Positions 15,060 through 24,628 are shown, numbered from the stretch's first letter. The stretch is 64,000 bases of DNA from Bacteroidales bacterium (GCA_017445015.1 JAFSVL010000028.1:1-64000), one strand, 5' to 3'. Translations and numbers: made by a program. Notes: a model not told the origin generated them from the sequence alone.

Positions 15060-15539
15060 ATGAACAAAAGGCTGCAGCAATTCATTTTTGCAGAGAATAT
15101 CAGCCAGTCAGCCTTTGCCGACACCATCGGCGTGGCGCGGGCAAGCGTTTCCCATATCCTTTCCGGGAGGAACAAGCCAGGATTCGATTTTATAGAGAAC
15201 CTGACCCGTGCCTACCCCGCGCTGAATATCGAATGGCTGATTACGGGTGAAGGCAAGATGTACAAGACTTCAAGGGAGGCCGTGACTCCCCCTGCGGAGC
15301 AGGATCTCTTTTCCTCCCTCCCGCCGGCGGAAGTCCCCGCGGATACCCTGGTCCCGCAGCCGCAGAGCGTCCATGGCGCCCCGATTCCCCGGCAACGCCC
15401 CGATTCCGGCTCAAATCTTGCGCAGAAAATAGACATCAATTCTTTAGATGATTTGCAGCAAGCCGTTGTAAACAAAAAATTTATATCTAAAATTATCGTA
15501 TTTTTTTCTGACGGCTCATTTCGAGAAATAGCCGCATAG
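15060..15539 (+). CDS. Helix-turn-helix (XRE-type) transcriptional regulator
   Basis: A 159-residue protein. The N-terminal domain (about 1-66) is a Cro/CI-type helix-turn-helix: FIFAENISQSAFADTIGVAR, then ASVSHILSGRNKPGFDFIE. A Pro-rich linker (about 75-120) follows, then a short C-terminal motif SKIIVFFSDGSFREIAA that recurs in a Bacteroidota regulator group. The ATG at 15060 is used because MNKRLQQFIFAEN is the natural domain start and the promoter core lies at 15026-15033. It is probably self-regulated through the upstream sites (inference). Confidence 0.8.
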   Translation: MNKRLQQFIFAENISQSAFADTIGVARASVSHILSGRNKPGFDFIENLTRAYPALNIEWLITGEGKMYKTSREAVTPPAEQDLFSSLPPAEVPADTLVPQPQSVHGAPIPRQRPDSGSNLAQKIDINSLDDLQQAVVNKKFISKIIVFFSDGSFREIAA

Positions 15540-15593
15540 GTGCGTCATTCCGTCATTTTTTGCTAACTTCGTCTCCCAAACGAGAAACGTGCC

Positions 15594-16853
15594 ATGACAA
15601 AGGCTTCCATCTGTACCATAGGCGATGAAATCCTCATCGGCCAGATTGTAGATACCAACTCTTCACACATCGCCAGGTCGCTCGGCGAGATCGGCATCCG
15701 CACGGACCGCATGGTCAGCATCGCGGACAATGAAGACGACATCATCGGAACCCTGCGGGCGGAGCTCGGCAGGAACGACATCGTCCTGACTACGGGCGGT
15801 CTCGGTCCCACGAAAGACGATATTACCAAGGCGGCACTCGCAAAGCTCTCAGGCAGCCGGGAAATGGTCCGGGACGAGGCCCAGGAGGCCATCGTCCGCC
15901 GCATCCTGCACTCCCGCGGCCTGGACGTGCTCGAATCCAACCTCATGCAGGCGATGGTTCCCGCAGCCTGCGAAGTGATTCCCAACCGCCTGGGGACGGC
16001 GCCGATCATGGTTTTCCGTTTTTCCGAAGCCGAATTCGGACATCCGGCGACGCTCTACGCCATGCCGGGCGTTCCGCACGAAACGCTGGGGATGCTGCCC
16101 GATGTCATCGCCGATATCCGCAGCCACAATGCATTGGAGCCCATCACCCACCGCAACCTGATGGTCTATGGACTCGCCGAATCGGCCCTCGCGCAACTCA
16201 TCGCCCCCTGGGAGGATGCACTACCCGCAGATATGCACCTCGCCTACCTACCCAACACGCTCACCGGCGTCAAATTGCGCCTGTCGGTTTTCGGCGGGAG
16301 CGAAACATCCCCGGAAAGCCGCATTTCAGCCCAAATCGAGGCCCTGAGGAAGATTTTGGGCCCCAGCATCTACTCCGAGCAGGAAGACCGCCTGGAGGCC
16401 GTAATCGGGCGGCTGCTGCGGGATCGCGGAGAAACGCTCAGCGCCGCCGAATCCTGCACCGGGGGGGAGATTGCGCACCTCATCACGACGATTCCCGGCG
16501 CTTCCGACTATTTCCTGGGTTCCGTAACCTCCTATGCCGTCTCCGTCAAGAAGAAAGTGCTCGGCGTCCCCGCCGCCGCCATCCGGGAAAATGGCGTCGT
16601 CAGCGCCGATGTCGCCGAAGCGATGGCCCGCGGCGCAAGGCGGCTTACGGGCAGCACCTGGGCCGTCGCCACCACCGGACTCGCGGGCAGCGAAGGCGAC
16701 GGCATCAACGAGGGCGGCACCGTCTGGATCGCGGTCGACGGACCCCGCGGAACCGTCAGCGAAAAGCGGGTTTACCACAACGACCGTGAGCGTAATATCG
16801 AGCGTTTTTCCGCCTCCGCACTGGACCTGTTGAGACGTTGTATCCTCGGCTGA
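15594..16853 (+). CDS. cinA: CinA-like competence/damage-inducible protein
   Basis: A 419-residue two-domain protein. The N-terminal MoaB/MogA-like domain (about 1-170) starts with TKASICTIGDEILIGQIVDT and has LTTGGLGPTKDD; in other CinA proteins it is an ADP-ribose pyrophosphatase. The C-terminal domain (about 260-415) has LSAAESCTGGEIAHLIT and AVATTGLAGSEGD, and is an NMN deamidase in characterised homologues. Together these suggest pyridine nucleotide salvage. It appears to be a single gene; a weak core TAACTTCG lies before it. Confidence 0.92.
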   Translation: MTKASICTIGDEILIGQIVDTNSSHIARSLGEIGIRTDRMVSIADNEDDIIGTLRAELGRNDIVLTTGGLGPTKDDITKAALAKLSGSREMVRDEAQEAIVRRILHSRGLDVLESNLMQAMVPAACEVIPNRLGTAPIMVFRFSEAEFGHPATLYAMPGVPHETLGMLPDVIADIRSHNALEPITHRNLMVYGLAESALAQLIAPWEDALPADMHLAYLPNTLTGVKLRLSVFGGSETSPESRISAQIEALRKILGPSIYSEQEDRLEAVIGRLLRDRGETLSAAESCTGGEIAHLITTIPGASDYFLGSVTSYAVSVKKKVLGVPAAAIRENGVVSADVAEAMARGARRLTGSTWAVATTGLAGSEGDGINEGGTVWIAVDGPRGTVSEKRVYHNDRERNIERFSASALDLLRRCILG

Positions 16854-17205
16854 TTTTCGCAAGTTTCATCTGCAAATTCCCTTTTTTGTGCCCATTAACG
16901 TAAAAATCAGCTAATAGACTAATTTACAATCCACATAACAAAATTGTTAAGATAGTTAACATTTTTGTTACGAGCCACACAGCCCCCTGGTTACAGATGT
17001 TAAAAACCGGGGCAAGGGCTCGTATCTCCCCCGGAATTTTAAACAATGATTTTTGGAATTTCTCCGAAAGTCAGGGTTTAAAACCCCAAGCACTGATAAA
17101 TCACCAAGATTTTGGGAAAATAAAGAATGTTTATTTCTCCAAGAACATACAAATTATTGCAGTTTTGGGAAAATAAAGCTATCTTTGCGAAAAATAACAG
17201 CACCT
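16854..17205. other. AT-rich intergenic region with palindromes and a 16-bp direct repeat
   Basis: There is no gene. It includes one TTTACAA site (16923-16929), the palindrome TAACAA-AA-TTGTTA (16936-16949) and a GTTAAC palindrome (about 16955-16960). The 16-mer TTTTGGGAAAATAAAG occurs twice, at 17110-17125 and 17163-17178, 53 bp apart. The second copy lies between the -33 TTG (17157-17159) and the -7 TATCTTTG (17180-17187) of the next gene. Confidence 0.6.
17157..17187 (+). promoter_or_regulatory. Promoter of the DUF234 ATPase gene
   Basis: TTG (17157-17159), a 20-nt spacer, TATCTTTG (17180-17187), with the ATG 18 nt later. The spacer contains one copy of the 16-bp direct repeat, a likely binding site for a regulator. 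Confidence 0.65.
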
Positions 17206-18630
17206 ATGGTTGGCAGAATAGCAGAACAAAAGCAACTTGACAAATTGTTTCACAGCGACAAATCCGAGTTTGTCGCTATTTACGGACGCAGACGGGTAGG
17301 AAAGACCTTCCTGGTCAAAGAGCATTTCAAGGGCCGGTTTATTTTCTGGCATACCGGCCTGTCGCCATATGACAGGGAGAAAAAGAACTTTCTGCAGGAC
17401 CAGCTCAAGGCATTCCACATTACCTTGATGAGATACGGGCTGAAAGAATCCCCTGCCCCTAAGTCGTGGATGGATGCATTCTTTCTGCTTGAGCAGTTGA
17501 TGGAAAATCTGAACTCCAGTGGAAAGAAAATCATTTTTATCGATGAACTTCCCTGGATGGATACGGCACGCTCCCGATTCATCCTTGCATTCGAAAGTTT
17601 CTGGAATGGCTGGGCTTCAAAACGCGATGATATCCTGCTGATTGTTTGTGGAAGCGCAACCTCGTGGATTGAGGATAACCTGATCAACAGCAAGGGCGGA
17701 CTATATGGGAGGCTTACCCGGAAGATTCATTTACATCCTTTCACATTGTCGGAATGCAAGGCATTCTACAAGGCGGCAGGGATCAAAATGTCGCTCTATG
17801 ACATCGCCCAATCCTATATGGCCTTGGGAGGCATTCCGTATTATCTGGGGATGTTGGATCCGGAATGGTCCCTGGCGCAGAATATTGACAGCCTGTTTTT
17901 TGCCAAGGATGCTAAATTAGAGGACGAATTTGACCTGTTATTCGGTTCTTTGTTTGTCAATCCGGAAGAATACAAAAGCATTATCCGCGTCCTGGCGGGC
18001 AGACACGCAGGATACACTCGCGATGAAATACTGAGACTGACGGGCAATCCAGGCGGCAATAACTTTACCAAACAACTTAATGCCCTCATAGCTAGCAACT
18101 TTATCGTGAAATATACTCCTTTTGGAGAGAAAAAAGTCATACAATATCGGCTCTGCGATAGTTTCTGCCGTTTCTGGTTATATTTTCTGGACAAGAAGAA
18201 AGTCACAGACAGGCATTTCTGGACGAATAATCTCAAATCGCCTACCCTCAATGCCTGGAAAGGACATGCGTTTGAAGAACTCTGCTTAAACCATATTGAT
18301 GAAATCAAGAATGCTTTAGGCGTAAGTGGCGTAAATTCCATCGAGTCGCAATGGGCGCTCCGGGGAGACGACGAACAGGAAGGAACGCAAATCGACTTGA
18401 TTATCGACCGGGCGGATAATGTAGTGAACCTCTGCGAGATGAAATTCTACAACGAGGAATTCCGCGTAACAAAGGAATACGACAAGAAACTGACCCATCG
18501 GCTCAACCTTCTTCAAGAAAGGCTCCCCCGTCGAAAGGTGGTTCACATGACGCTGGTTACGACAGAGGGGCTGTCCCTGAATGAATACGCCGGCGCCTTC
18601 CAGAAGGTCATTACCCTGGAGGACTTGTAA
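17206..18630 (+). CDS. ATP-binding protein (archaeal-type ATPase, DUF234 C-terminus)
   Basis: A 474-residue protein of the archaeal-ATPase/DUF234 group. The P-loop is AIYGRRRVGKTFLVKEHF (about 24-41); Walker B is KIIFIDELPWMDTA. After a winged-helix segment comes a nuclease-like C-terminal domain: WKGHAFEELCLNHIDEI, then GTQIDLIIDR and VNLCEMKFYNEEF, which fits a PD-(D/E)xK fold (D...ExK). Codon use is richer in A/T than the neighbours, suggesting transfer. Members are scattered in accessory regions; a role in defence or toxin-like activity is speculation. Its stop abuts the stop of the opposing ABC-F gene with no gap. Confidence 0.8.
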   Translation: MVGRIAEQKQLDKLFHSDKSEFVAIYGRRRVGKTFLVKEHFKGRFIFWHTGLSPYDREKKNFLQDQLKAFHITLMRYGLKESPAPKSWMDAFFLLEQLMENLNSSGKKIIFIDELPWMDTARSRFILAFESFWNGWASKRDDILLIVCGSATSWIEDNLINSKGGLYGRLTRKIHLHPFTLSECKAFYKAAGIKMSLYDIAQSYMALGGIPYYLGMLDPEWSLAQNIDSLFFAKDAKLEDEFDLLFGSLFVNPEEYKSIIRVLAGRHAGYTRDEILRLTGNPGGNNFTKQLNALIASNFIVKYTPFGEKKVIQYRLCDSFCRFWLYFLDKKKVTDRHFWTNNLKSPTLNAWKGHAFEELCLNHIDEIKNALGVSGVNSIESQWALRGDDEQEGTQIDLIIDRADNVVNLCEMKFYNEEFRVTKEYDKKLTHRLNLLQERLPRRKVVHMTLVTTEGLSLNEYAGAFQKVITLEDL

Positions 18631-20529
18631 CTACAGACTCAGACTCCCCCACTCGTCCGTTTTCGCGTCCAGGTCGCGCTTGCATTCGAGGTATTCGCGG
18701 GTGAGATCCATGATATCATCTTCCGGACCGGGGGCGGAAAGGACCGCCTCAATTTCTTTCATCCGGACCTCCAGTTTTTCGATTTCACACTCCAGCCAGG
18801 AGATGCGGTTGCGCGTCTTGCGGTCCTGTTTAGGCGGCGCCGGGGCTACCGGCTTGACAGGTTTGGCCGGCTTTTCCACCACGGGAGAAACCGCACTGCG
18901 CTCCAGCTCCCGCAGGGATTCCAGACGGCGCTTTTCAAGATATTCCTGCACGGTGCCCAGGAATTCCCGCACCCGGCCGTCACGGAACTCATAGAGCTTG
19001 TCCACCAGACCGTCCAGGAAGTCCCGGTCGTGCGATACGCTGACCAGCGTCCCGTCATAAGCCTTCAGCGCCTGCTTGAGAATATCCTTGGACTTGATGT
19101 CCATGTGGTTTGTCGGTTCGTCTAGCGCCAGCAGGTTATGGTTCTGCAGCATCAGTTTCGCCATGCCGAGCCGCGCCCGCTCCCCCCCGCTGAGCACGCC
19201 TACCCGCTTGTCGATATCTTCACCGCGGAAGAGGAACTGCGCCAGGATATCGCGCAATTTCGTGCGGACATCCCCTACGGCGATACGGTCCAGCGTGCCG
19301 AACACGGTTTCCCTGGCGTCAAGCACATCTTCCTGATTCTGTGCGAAATAGCCCAAATCCACATGATAGCCACGGAACACATCTCCGGAAAGCGGCTCCA
19401 GTTCACCGGCAATAATGCGCATGAGGGTGGTCTTCCCCTCTCCGTTACGGCCGATAAAAGCGACCTTGTCTCCCCTCCGGATCTCGACATCAGCGCCCGT
19501 AAACACTGTTTTTTGAGGATAGCCGGCGCTTAACGCCGCCGCCTTGAAAACAACGTCCCCGCAGCGGGGAGCGGGAGGAAACTTGACCGTCAACGTCACA
19601 TTGTCGGTCTCGTCCACCTGTACACGTTCCAGTTTTTCCAGCGCTTTGATGCGACTCTGGACCTGATTGCTCTTGGTGGGCTTGTAGCGGAAGGCCTGGA
19701 TGAATTCCTCCGTCTTTTCAATCATCCGCTGCTGGTTCTCGTAAGCCGCCACCTGCTGTTTCATACGCTCGGCACGGAGTTCAAGGTAATGCGAATAGGG
19801 CACCCTGTAATCGTGGATGTGCCCCAACAGGATCTCAACCGTGCGGTTGGTCACGTTGTCAAGGAACTTGCGGTCGTGCGACACGAGCAACAGCGCTCCC
19901 CTGCGGGCTTTCAGATACCCTTCCAGCCATTCGATGGATTCTATGTCCAGATGGTTCGTGGGTTCATCCAGCATAAGCAGGTCCGGATCGCGCAAAAGAA
20001 TCTTGGCCAGTTCGATGCGCATGTTCCAGCCCTGGGAAAGGGTTTCCGTCGGCCGGCCGAACTCCTCCTCCTTGAACCCCAGCCCGAGCAGGGTCTTGCG
20101 CGCCTGCACCTCGGGCGGTTCGCCGTGCGCTACGGAAAGCCTGTCATTGAGTTCGGATAGCAACTCAATCAGCGCCAGATACCCTTCAGACTCGTAATCC
20201 GTCCTCTCAGAGAGTTCCTGCGTCACGGCGGCGATACGGTCTTCAAGCTCCGCCGTCCCGGAGAAAACCGTCATCGTTTCTTCCAGGACGCTTCTCCCCC
20301 GGTTATGTTCCATTATCTGGGGAAGATAGCCGACCGTAACTTCCGGAGGACAGTCGATTTGCCCTGACGAAGGCCGCTGCAGGCCGCAGAGCAATTTCAT
20401 CAGCGTCGATTTTCCGGCGCCGTTCTTTCCGACCAGACCGATTTTGTCTTTCTCGCTGATATGGAACGACACCGAATCCAGCAGCGTAAAACCGCCATAG
20501 GCAACGGTCACATCCCCTATAGAGATCAT
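18631..20529 (-). CDS. ABC-F family ATPase
   Basis: A 632-residue soluble protein with two ABC domains and no membrane part. Walker A motifs: GLVGKNGAGKST (about 33) and AFIGRNGEGKTT; Walker B: LLMLDEPTNHLDIESIEWLE and LLALDEPTNHMDIKSKD; signatures LSQGWNMR (degenerate) and LSGGERARL. The linker between domains (about 225-300) is charged and helical, and the end (about 545-632) is a coiled coil with KQDRKTRNRISWLECEIEKL. ABC-F proteins act on the ribosome in translation or antibiotic protection; this resembles the Uup/YdiF housekeeping types rather than a known resistance class. Confidence 0.9.
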   Translation of the reverse strand: MISIGDVTVAYGGFTLLDSVSFHISEKDKIGLVGKNGAGKSTLMKLLCGLQRPSSGQIDCPPEVTVGYLPQIMEHNRGRSVLEETMTVFSGTAELEDRIAAVTQELSERTDYESEGYLALIELLSELNDRLSVAHGEPPEVQARKTLLGLGFKEEEFGRPTETLSQGWNMRIELAKILLRDPDLLMLDEPTNHLDIESIEWLEGYLKARRGALLLVSHDRKFLDNVTNRTVEILLGHIHDYRVPYSHYLELRAERMKQQVAAYENQQRMIEKTEEFIQAFRYKPTKSNQVQSRIKALEKLERVQVDETDNVTLTVKFPPAPRCGDVVFKAAALSAGYPQKTVFTGADVEIRRGDKVAFIGRNGEGKTTLMRIIAGELEPLSGDVFRGYHVDLGYFAQNQEDVLDARETVFGTLDRIAVGDVRTKLRDILAQFLFRGEDIDKRVGVLSGGERARLGMAKLMLQNHNLLALDEPTNHMDIKSKDILKQALKAYDGTLVSVSHDRDFLDGLVDKLYEFRDGRVREFLGTVQEYLEKRRLESLRELERSAVSPVVEKPAKPVKPVAPAPPKQDRKTRNRISWLECEIEKLEVRMKEIEAVLSAPGPEDDIMDLTREYLECKRDLDAKTDEWGSLSL

Positions 20530-21110
20530 ACAAATATCAGTTTGTCAAAAAATTCCGGCCGGTGAAAATCCGGTGAAGGCGTTGAGATGGGCGCCCAGCT
20601 CAGAAAGTGCGGGACCGGCAGCGCGTCGCCGCATTTGTAAAAGTTACCGCGAGCCTGAAGACCATCGAAGGTATCGAGACCAAAGGTCGAAGCCGGAATG
20701 TCCAGTCCCAACTCCCAGGCTGTCGGCCGTTCCAAAAGGCCGAAAGGCTCCGTCCCCAGCGAGGGATGGCGGGAAATCCCGGCATAAGCGGTTTCCGGCA
20801 GGAATTCCCGGTCATGGCGGCCTTCACCGATGCAGAGATACAGTTTTCCCGTACAACTGCATTCCAGGTTATAGTAGAGACCGTCCTCCCGCGGCGCAAA
20901 GAAGAATTCCACGCAGGAGTCTTTCCATACGGGCTCCCGGTCGGCGGCGCATACGGCGCGCACGGCCTGTTCACGCACCCGGAAATGCAGGTGCAGCGCA
21001 TCTGAGGAATGAAAGATATCCAGCGACACTTCCGGACGATACGGGAACGCTTCCGGCCAGTTCAGGCAGGCGATCCTTTCGTTCCGGGCTTCTCGGCTGA
21101 TTTGCAGCAT
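20526..21110 (-). CDS. CBM9-like domain protein
   Basis: A 194-residue protein with a family-9-like carbohydrate-binding fold: LHLHFRVREQAVRAVCAADR, EPVWKDSCVEFFF, then YYNLECSCTGKLYLCIGEGR and a final FYKCGDALPVPHFLSWAPI. No signal peptide is seen, so sugar binding outside the cell is uncertain. It overlaps the following ABC-F gene by 4 nt and follows valS by 14 nt on the same strand, so the three genes probably form one transcript. Its function is unknown. Confidence 0.75.
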   Translation of the reverse strand: MLQISREARNERIACLNWPEAFPYRPEVSLDIFHSSDALHLHFRVREQAVRAVCAADREPVWKDSCVEFFFAPREDGLYYNLECSCTGKLYLCIGEGRHDREFLPETAYAGISRHPSLGTEPFGLLERPTAWELGLDIPASTFGLDTFDGLQARGNFYKCGDALPVPHFLSWAPISTPSPDFHRPEFFDKLIFV

Positions 21111-21124
21111 GGCGGGAAGGTTCT

Positions 21125-23761
21125 CTACAATTTCGAGAGCGAGGCTTCCAGCGCTGCGATACGGGCCAGCGCGTCGGCTTCCTTTTTGCGCTCCCCTTCG
21201 ACCACCGCCGCCGGGGCGCCGGAAACGAACTTCTCATTGGAGAGTTTCGCACGCACGCCTGCAAGGAATCTGCGTTGATGCTCGAGGTCTGCTTCCAGTT
21301 TCTTGCGCTCTTCGCCCGCATCCACCAGGCCTTCCAGTTTTACCGAAGCCTTGACGGTGCCGACGATGAACGACACGGCTGGCCCTTCGGGCGCAGCAAA
21401 TTCGACGCTGGAAAGGTTCGCCGCCCTCATCAGGACGGGCAGAAGCTCTTCGCGGAACGCGCCTTCGATATTCAGCGCCAGTTCTTCCTTCGGCGACAGG
21501 CCTTTCTGCGCACGCACGCCGCGGACGTTTACGACAAGGGCGCGAAGGTCGTCAAAAGCGGAAAGGTAGGGTTCATCGACGGGGCCGGCCACCGGCGTAC
21601 GCTCGAACATGATGGACTCGCCGTCGCGCCGCTCTTCCATCCCCTGCCAGAGTTCTTCGGTGATGAAGGGCATGACCGGATGAATCAGTTTCAGCAGCTT
21701 GGAGAAGAAATCCACGGTCGCATCGAAGGTCGCGCGGTCTATGGCGGCACCGTAGCCGGGCTTGACCAGTTCGAGGTACCAGGAGCAGAAATCGTCCCAG
21801 AAGAGCTTGTAAATCGTCATCAGCGCATCGGAGATGCGGAATTTTGCGTAATGGTCGGCGACGGTGCCGATGCTGCGGCTGAGCAGGTTGTCAAACCATT
21901 TGACCGCCGCGCGGGAGACTTCGCCCTGCTCTGCCTTTTCATCGACGTTCCAGCCGCTGACGAGCCGCCAGGCATTCCAGATCTTGCCGCAGAAATTGCG
22001 TCCCTGCTCCACCTGCGCCTCATCGTAGAGGATGTCGTTGCCGGCGGAGGAGCAGAGCAGCATACCGATGCGGACGGCATCGGCGCCGTATTTTTCGATC
22101 AGGTCCAGCGGGTTGGGACTGTTGCCGAGCGTCTTGCTCATCTTGCGTCCGAGCTTGTCCCGCACGATACCGGTGAAATAGACATTGCGGAACGGCACGT
22201 CGTGCATGAATTCATCGCCCGCCATGATCATCCGCGCCACCCAGAAGAAGATGATGTCCGGACCGGTCACCAGGTCGCTGGTAGGATAATAATAGGAAAG
22301 GTCCGCACCCGCCTTGTGCTCCGGATGCCCGGGCTGCTCCGGATCGAATACGGAAATGGGCCAGAGCCAGCTGGAGAACCAGGTGTCGAGCACGTCTTCG
22401 TCCTGATGCAGGTCCTCCGCCTTGAGCGAAGGATTCTGTTGTTGCGCCTGTGCAAGCGCTTCTTCCGCCGTTTCGGCGACGACCACGCCCCCGTCGGGAA
22501 GGTACCACGCAGGAATGCGCTGTCCCCACCAGAGCTGCCGGGAGATGCACCAGTCGCGCACATTTTCCATCCAGTGGCGATAGACATTGCGGTATTTGTC
22601 CGGAATGAAATGGATGCGGCCCGATTCCACAGCCTCCAGCGCACGGGCGGCCAGGTCGTCCATCTTGAGGAACCACTGGGCGGAGAGTTTCGGCTCGATG
22701 ACCGCGTCCGTGCGTTCGGAATATCCGACCGGCGACGTGTATTCTTCCACCTTCAGCAGATTGCCGGCATCCTCGAGCATTTTTGCGATTTTCTTCCGTG
22801 CGTCGAAGCGGTCTTCCCCAACGAGGATCTGCGCGTCCGCGTTCAGGCGGCCGCGGTCGTCGATAATATCCAGGACAGGCAGGTTATGGCGCAGGCCGAT
22901 TTCATAGTCGTGCGCATCGTGCGCCGGCGTCACCTTGAGGCAGCCCGTTCCGAAGTCCATCTCCACGTAATCGTCTTCAATGACGGGAATCTCCCGGTTG
23001 ATCAGCGGGATCAGTACCTTCTTTCCGCGCAGGCAGTGATAGCGCTCATCGGCGGGATTGACGCAGATGGCGGCATCCGCCATAATCGTTTCCGGACGGG
23101 TGGTGGCAATGACCAGATACTGATCGGTAGGATTTCCCTTTCCGTCGGAAATATAATATTTGAGGTGGTAGAAGTGGCTCCGGGTATCGCGGTGAATCAC
23201 TTCATCATCGCTGATGGCGGTCAGGGCCACCGGATCCCAGTTCACCATCCTGACGCCCCGGTATATCCAGCCCTTGCGATAGAAATGGCAGAACGTGGCG
23301 ATGACGGCCTTCGAGAGTTCCGGCTCCATGGTAAAGCGGGTCCGGTCCCAGTCACAGGAGGCACCGAGCTTGCGCAACTGTTCGAGGATGATTCCCCCGT
23401 GCTCTTCCTTCCAGGCCCAGGCGTGTTTAAGGAATTCCTCGCGGGTGAGGTCTTCCTTCCTGATGCCCTGTGCGGCCAGCTTCGCGACGACCTTGTTCTC
23501 GGTGGCGATACTGGCATGGTCCGTCCCGGGCACCCAGCAGGCGTTCTTGCCTTCCATCCGCGCCTTGCGGATGAGCACGTCGTTCAGCGTATTGTTGAGC
23601 ACATGGCCCATATGCAGGATACCCGTCACATTGGGCGGCGGAATGACGATGGTATAGGGTTCCCGATTGTCCGGTTCGGAATGAAAACACTTGTTTTTCA
23701 GCCAATAGGCATACCATTTTTGCTCTACCTCGGAAGGATTGTATTTGCTCTTCTGTTCCAT
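21125..23761 (-). CDS. valS: Valine--tRNA ligase
   Basis: An 878-residue class I aminoacyl-tRNA synthetase charging tRNA-Val. HIGH motif: PPPNVTGILHMGH (about 44-56). The CP1 editing domain includes ATTRPETIMADAAI and GTGCLKVTPAHDAHDYEIG. The KMSKS loop is GRKMSKTLGNSPNP. The end (about 815-878) is the coiled-coil arm, DAGEERKKLEADLEHQRRFL. The ATG at 23761 sits 6 nt after the promoter core CAAAGATA (inverted TATCTTTG); an in-frame codon at 23770 would overlap that promoter and is rejected. Confidence 0.95.
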   Translation of the reverse strand: MEQKSKYNPSEVEQKWYAYWLKNKCFHSEPDNREPYTIVIPPPNVTGILHMGHVLNNTLNDVLIRKARMEGKNACWVPGTDHASIATENKVVAKLAAQGIRKEDLTREEFLKHAWAWKEEHGGIILEQLRKLGASCDWDRTRFTMEPELSKAVIATFCHFYRKGWIYRGVRMVNWDPVALTAISDDEVIHRDTRSHFYHLKYYISDGKGNPTDQYLVIATTRPETIMADAAICVNPADERYHCLRGKKVLIPLINREIPVIEDDYVEMDFGTGCLKVTPAHDAHDYEIGLRHNLPVLDIIDDRGRLNADAQILVGEDRFDARKKIAKMLEDAGNLLKVEEYTSPVGYSERTDAVIEPKLSAQWFLKMDDLAARALEAVESGRIHFIPDKYRNVYRHWMENVRDWCISRQLWWGQRIPAWYLPDGGVVVAETAEEALAQAQQQNPSLKAEDLHQDEDVLDTWFSSWLWPISVFDPEQPGHPEHKAGADLSYYYPTSDLVTGPDIIFFWVARMIMAGDEFMHDVPFRNVYFTGIVRDKLGRKMSKTLGNSPNPLDLIEKYGADAVRIGMLLCSSAGNDILYDEAQVEQGRNFCGKIWNAWRLVSGWNVDEKAEQGEVSRAAVKWFDNLLSRSIGTVADHYAKFRISDALMTIYKLFWDDFCSWYLELVKPGYGAAIDRATFDATVDFFSKLLKLIHPVMPFITEELWQGMEERRDGESIMFERTPVAGPVDEPYLSAFDDLRALVVNVRGVRAQKGLSPKEELALNIEGAFREELLPVLMRAANLSSVEFAAPEGPAVSFIVGTVKASVKLEGLVDAGEERKKLEADLEHQRRFLAGVRAKLSNEKFVSGAPAAVVEGERKKEADALARIAALEASLSKL

Positions 23762-23767
23762 AACTTG

Positions 23768-23775
23768 CAAAGATA
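23768..23775 (-). promoter_or_regulatory. Promoter core TATCTTTG of valS, 6 nt before the ATG
   Basis: On the minus strand TATCTTTG is followed by 6 nt and then ATG (23761). The transcript would start at or almost at the start codon. Confidence 0.65.
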
Positions 23776-23811
23776 CTCAGAATTTTTCTTAATTTAGCGA
23801 AAAATTTGACT

Positions 23812-24126
23812 ATGGAAAACAAGGAGAATAAGCAAATCAACATCGAGCTCAAGCCCGATATCGCCCGTGGCTGCTATTCCAACCTGGCGATCATCAGCCA
23901 CTCTCACAGTGAGTTCATCCTGGATTTCGCCACCGCCCTTCCCGGCCTTCCCAAGCCGGAAGTCGGCAGCCGCATCCTGATGACCCCCGAACACACCAAA
24001 CGGCTCCTGAATGCGTTGATAGATAATGTCAGCAAGTATGAAGCCCAGTTCGGCCCCATCGTCATCGATGCACCCCGCGCCACATTCAACCTTACCGACC
24101 TGAATCCCAATGGCCCCAAATCTTGA
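23812..24126 (+). CDS. DUF3467 domain-containing protein
   Basis: A 104-residue cytoplasmic protein, MENKENKQINIELKPDIARG and on, with NLAIISHSHSEFILDFA, GSRILMTPEHTKRLLNAL and YEAQFGPI. This is the DUF3467 pattern, a small conserved Bacteroidota protein without known function. Its last 17 nt overlap the start of kdsC, so the two are translationally linked. ATG 23812 is used; the in-frame codon at 23806 is not an ATG. Confidence 0.85.
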   Translation: MENKENKQINIELKPDIARGCYSNLAIISHSHSEFILDFATALPGLPKPEVGSRILMTPEHTKRLLNALIDNVSKYEAQFGPIVIDAPRATFNLTDLNPNGPKS

Positions 24127-24628
24127 CCGGATACGCGCCATCGCCCTGGATATCGACGGCGTGCTGACTGACGGGAGCGTCATTCCGCTTGCCGACGGGG
24201 ACCTGCTGCGGGTGATGGACGCCAAGGATGCGCTCGCCATCCGGGTCGCCATCATGAAAGGCTATATCGTAGCCATTATGTCCGGAGGCGATACCGAAGC
24301 GCTGTGCAGGCGTATGGAAGTCATGGGGATATCCCGGGAAAACATCTATCTGGGCTGCCGCGGCAAACTGGCGGTTTTTGAGCGCTTTTGCGCACAGAAC
24401 GGCCTGTCGCCGGAAGAAGTGATGTACATCGGAGACGATCTTCCCGACGTCCCCGTACTGCGTGCCGCCGGCCTGGGCATTGCGCCCGCGGATGCGGCAC
24501 AGGATGCATTGGAAGCCGCAGACCGCATTTCGCCCTGCGGCGGCGGGAAACGCTGCGTGCGCACGGAAATAGAGCGCCTGATGCGTTACCGGGGCCATTG
24601 GGAATTCGATTATGCAAAAACCTTTTGA
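24110..24628 (+). CDS. kdsC: 3-deoxy-D-manno-octulosonate-8-phosphate phosphatase (KdsC-type HAD)
   Basis: A 172-residue HAD-superfamily phosphatase that removes phosphate from KDO-8-P in lipid A inner-core synthesis. Motif I is ALDIDGVLTDGS (12-23) with the two catalytic Asp. Motif II lies near VAIMSGGDTEALCRRME, and motif IV is YIGDDLPDVPVL. No cap domain is present, as in tetrameric KdsC. It overlaps DUF3467 before it and maf after it by 17 nt each, a tightly packed three-gene operon. Confidence 0.85.
   Translation: MAPNLDRIRAIALDIDGVLTDGSVIPLADGDLLRVMDAKDALAIRVAIMKGYIVAIMSGGDTEALCRRMEVMGISRENIYLGCRGKLAVFERFCAQNGLSPEEVMYIGDDLPDVPVLRAAGLGIAPADAAQDALEAADRISPCGGGKRCVRTEIERLMRYRGHWEFDYAKTF

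Noticed and set aside
21275..23797. An 840-codon open frame on the plus strand
   Set aside because: It is the exact antisense shadow of valS, whose motifs (HMGH, KMSKT) are certain. High GC removes stop codons in the opposite frame; the translation shows no domain.
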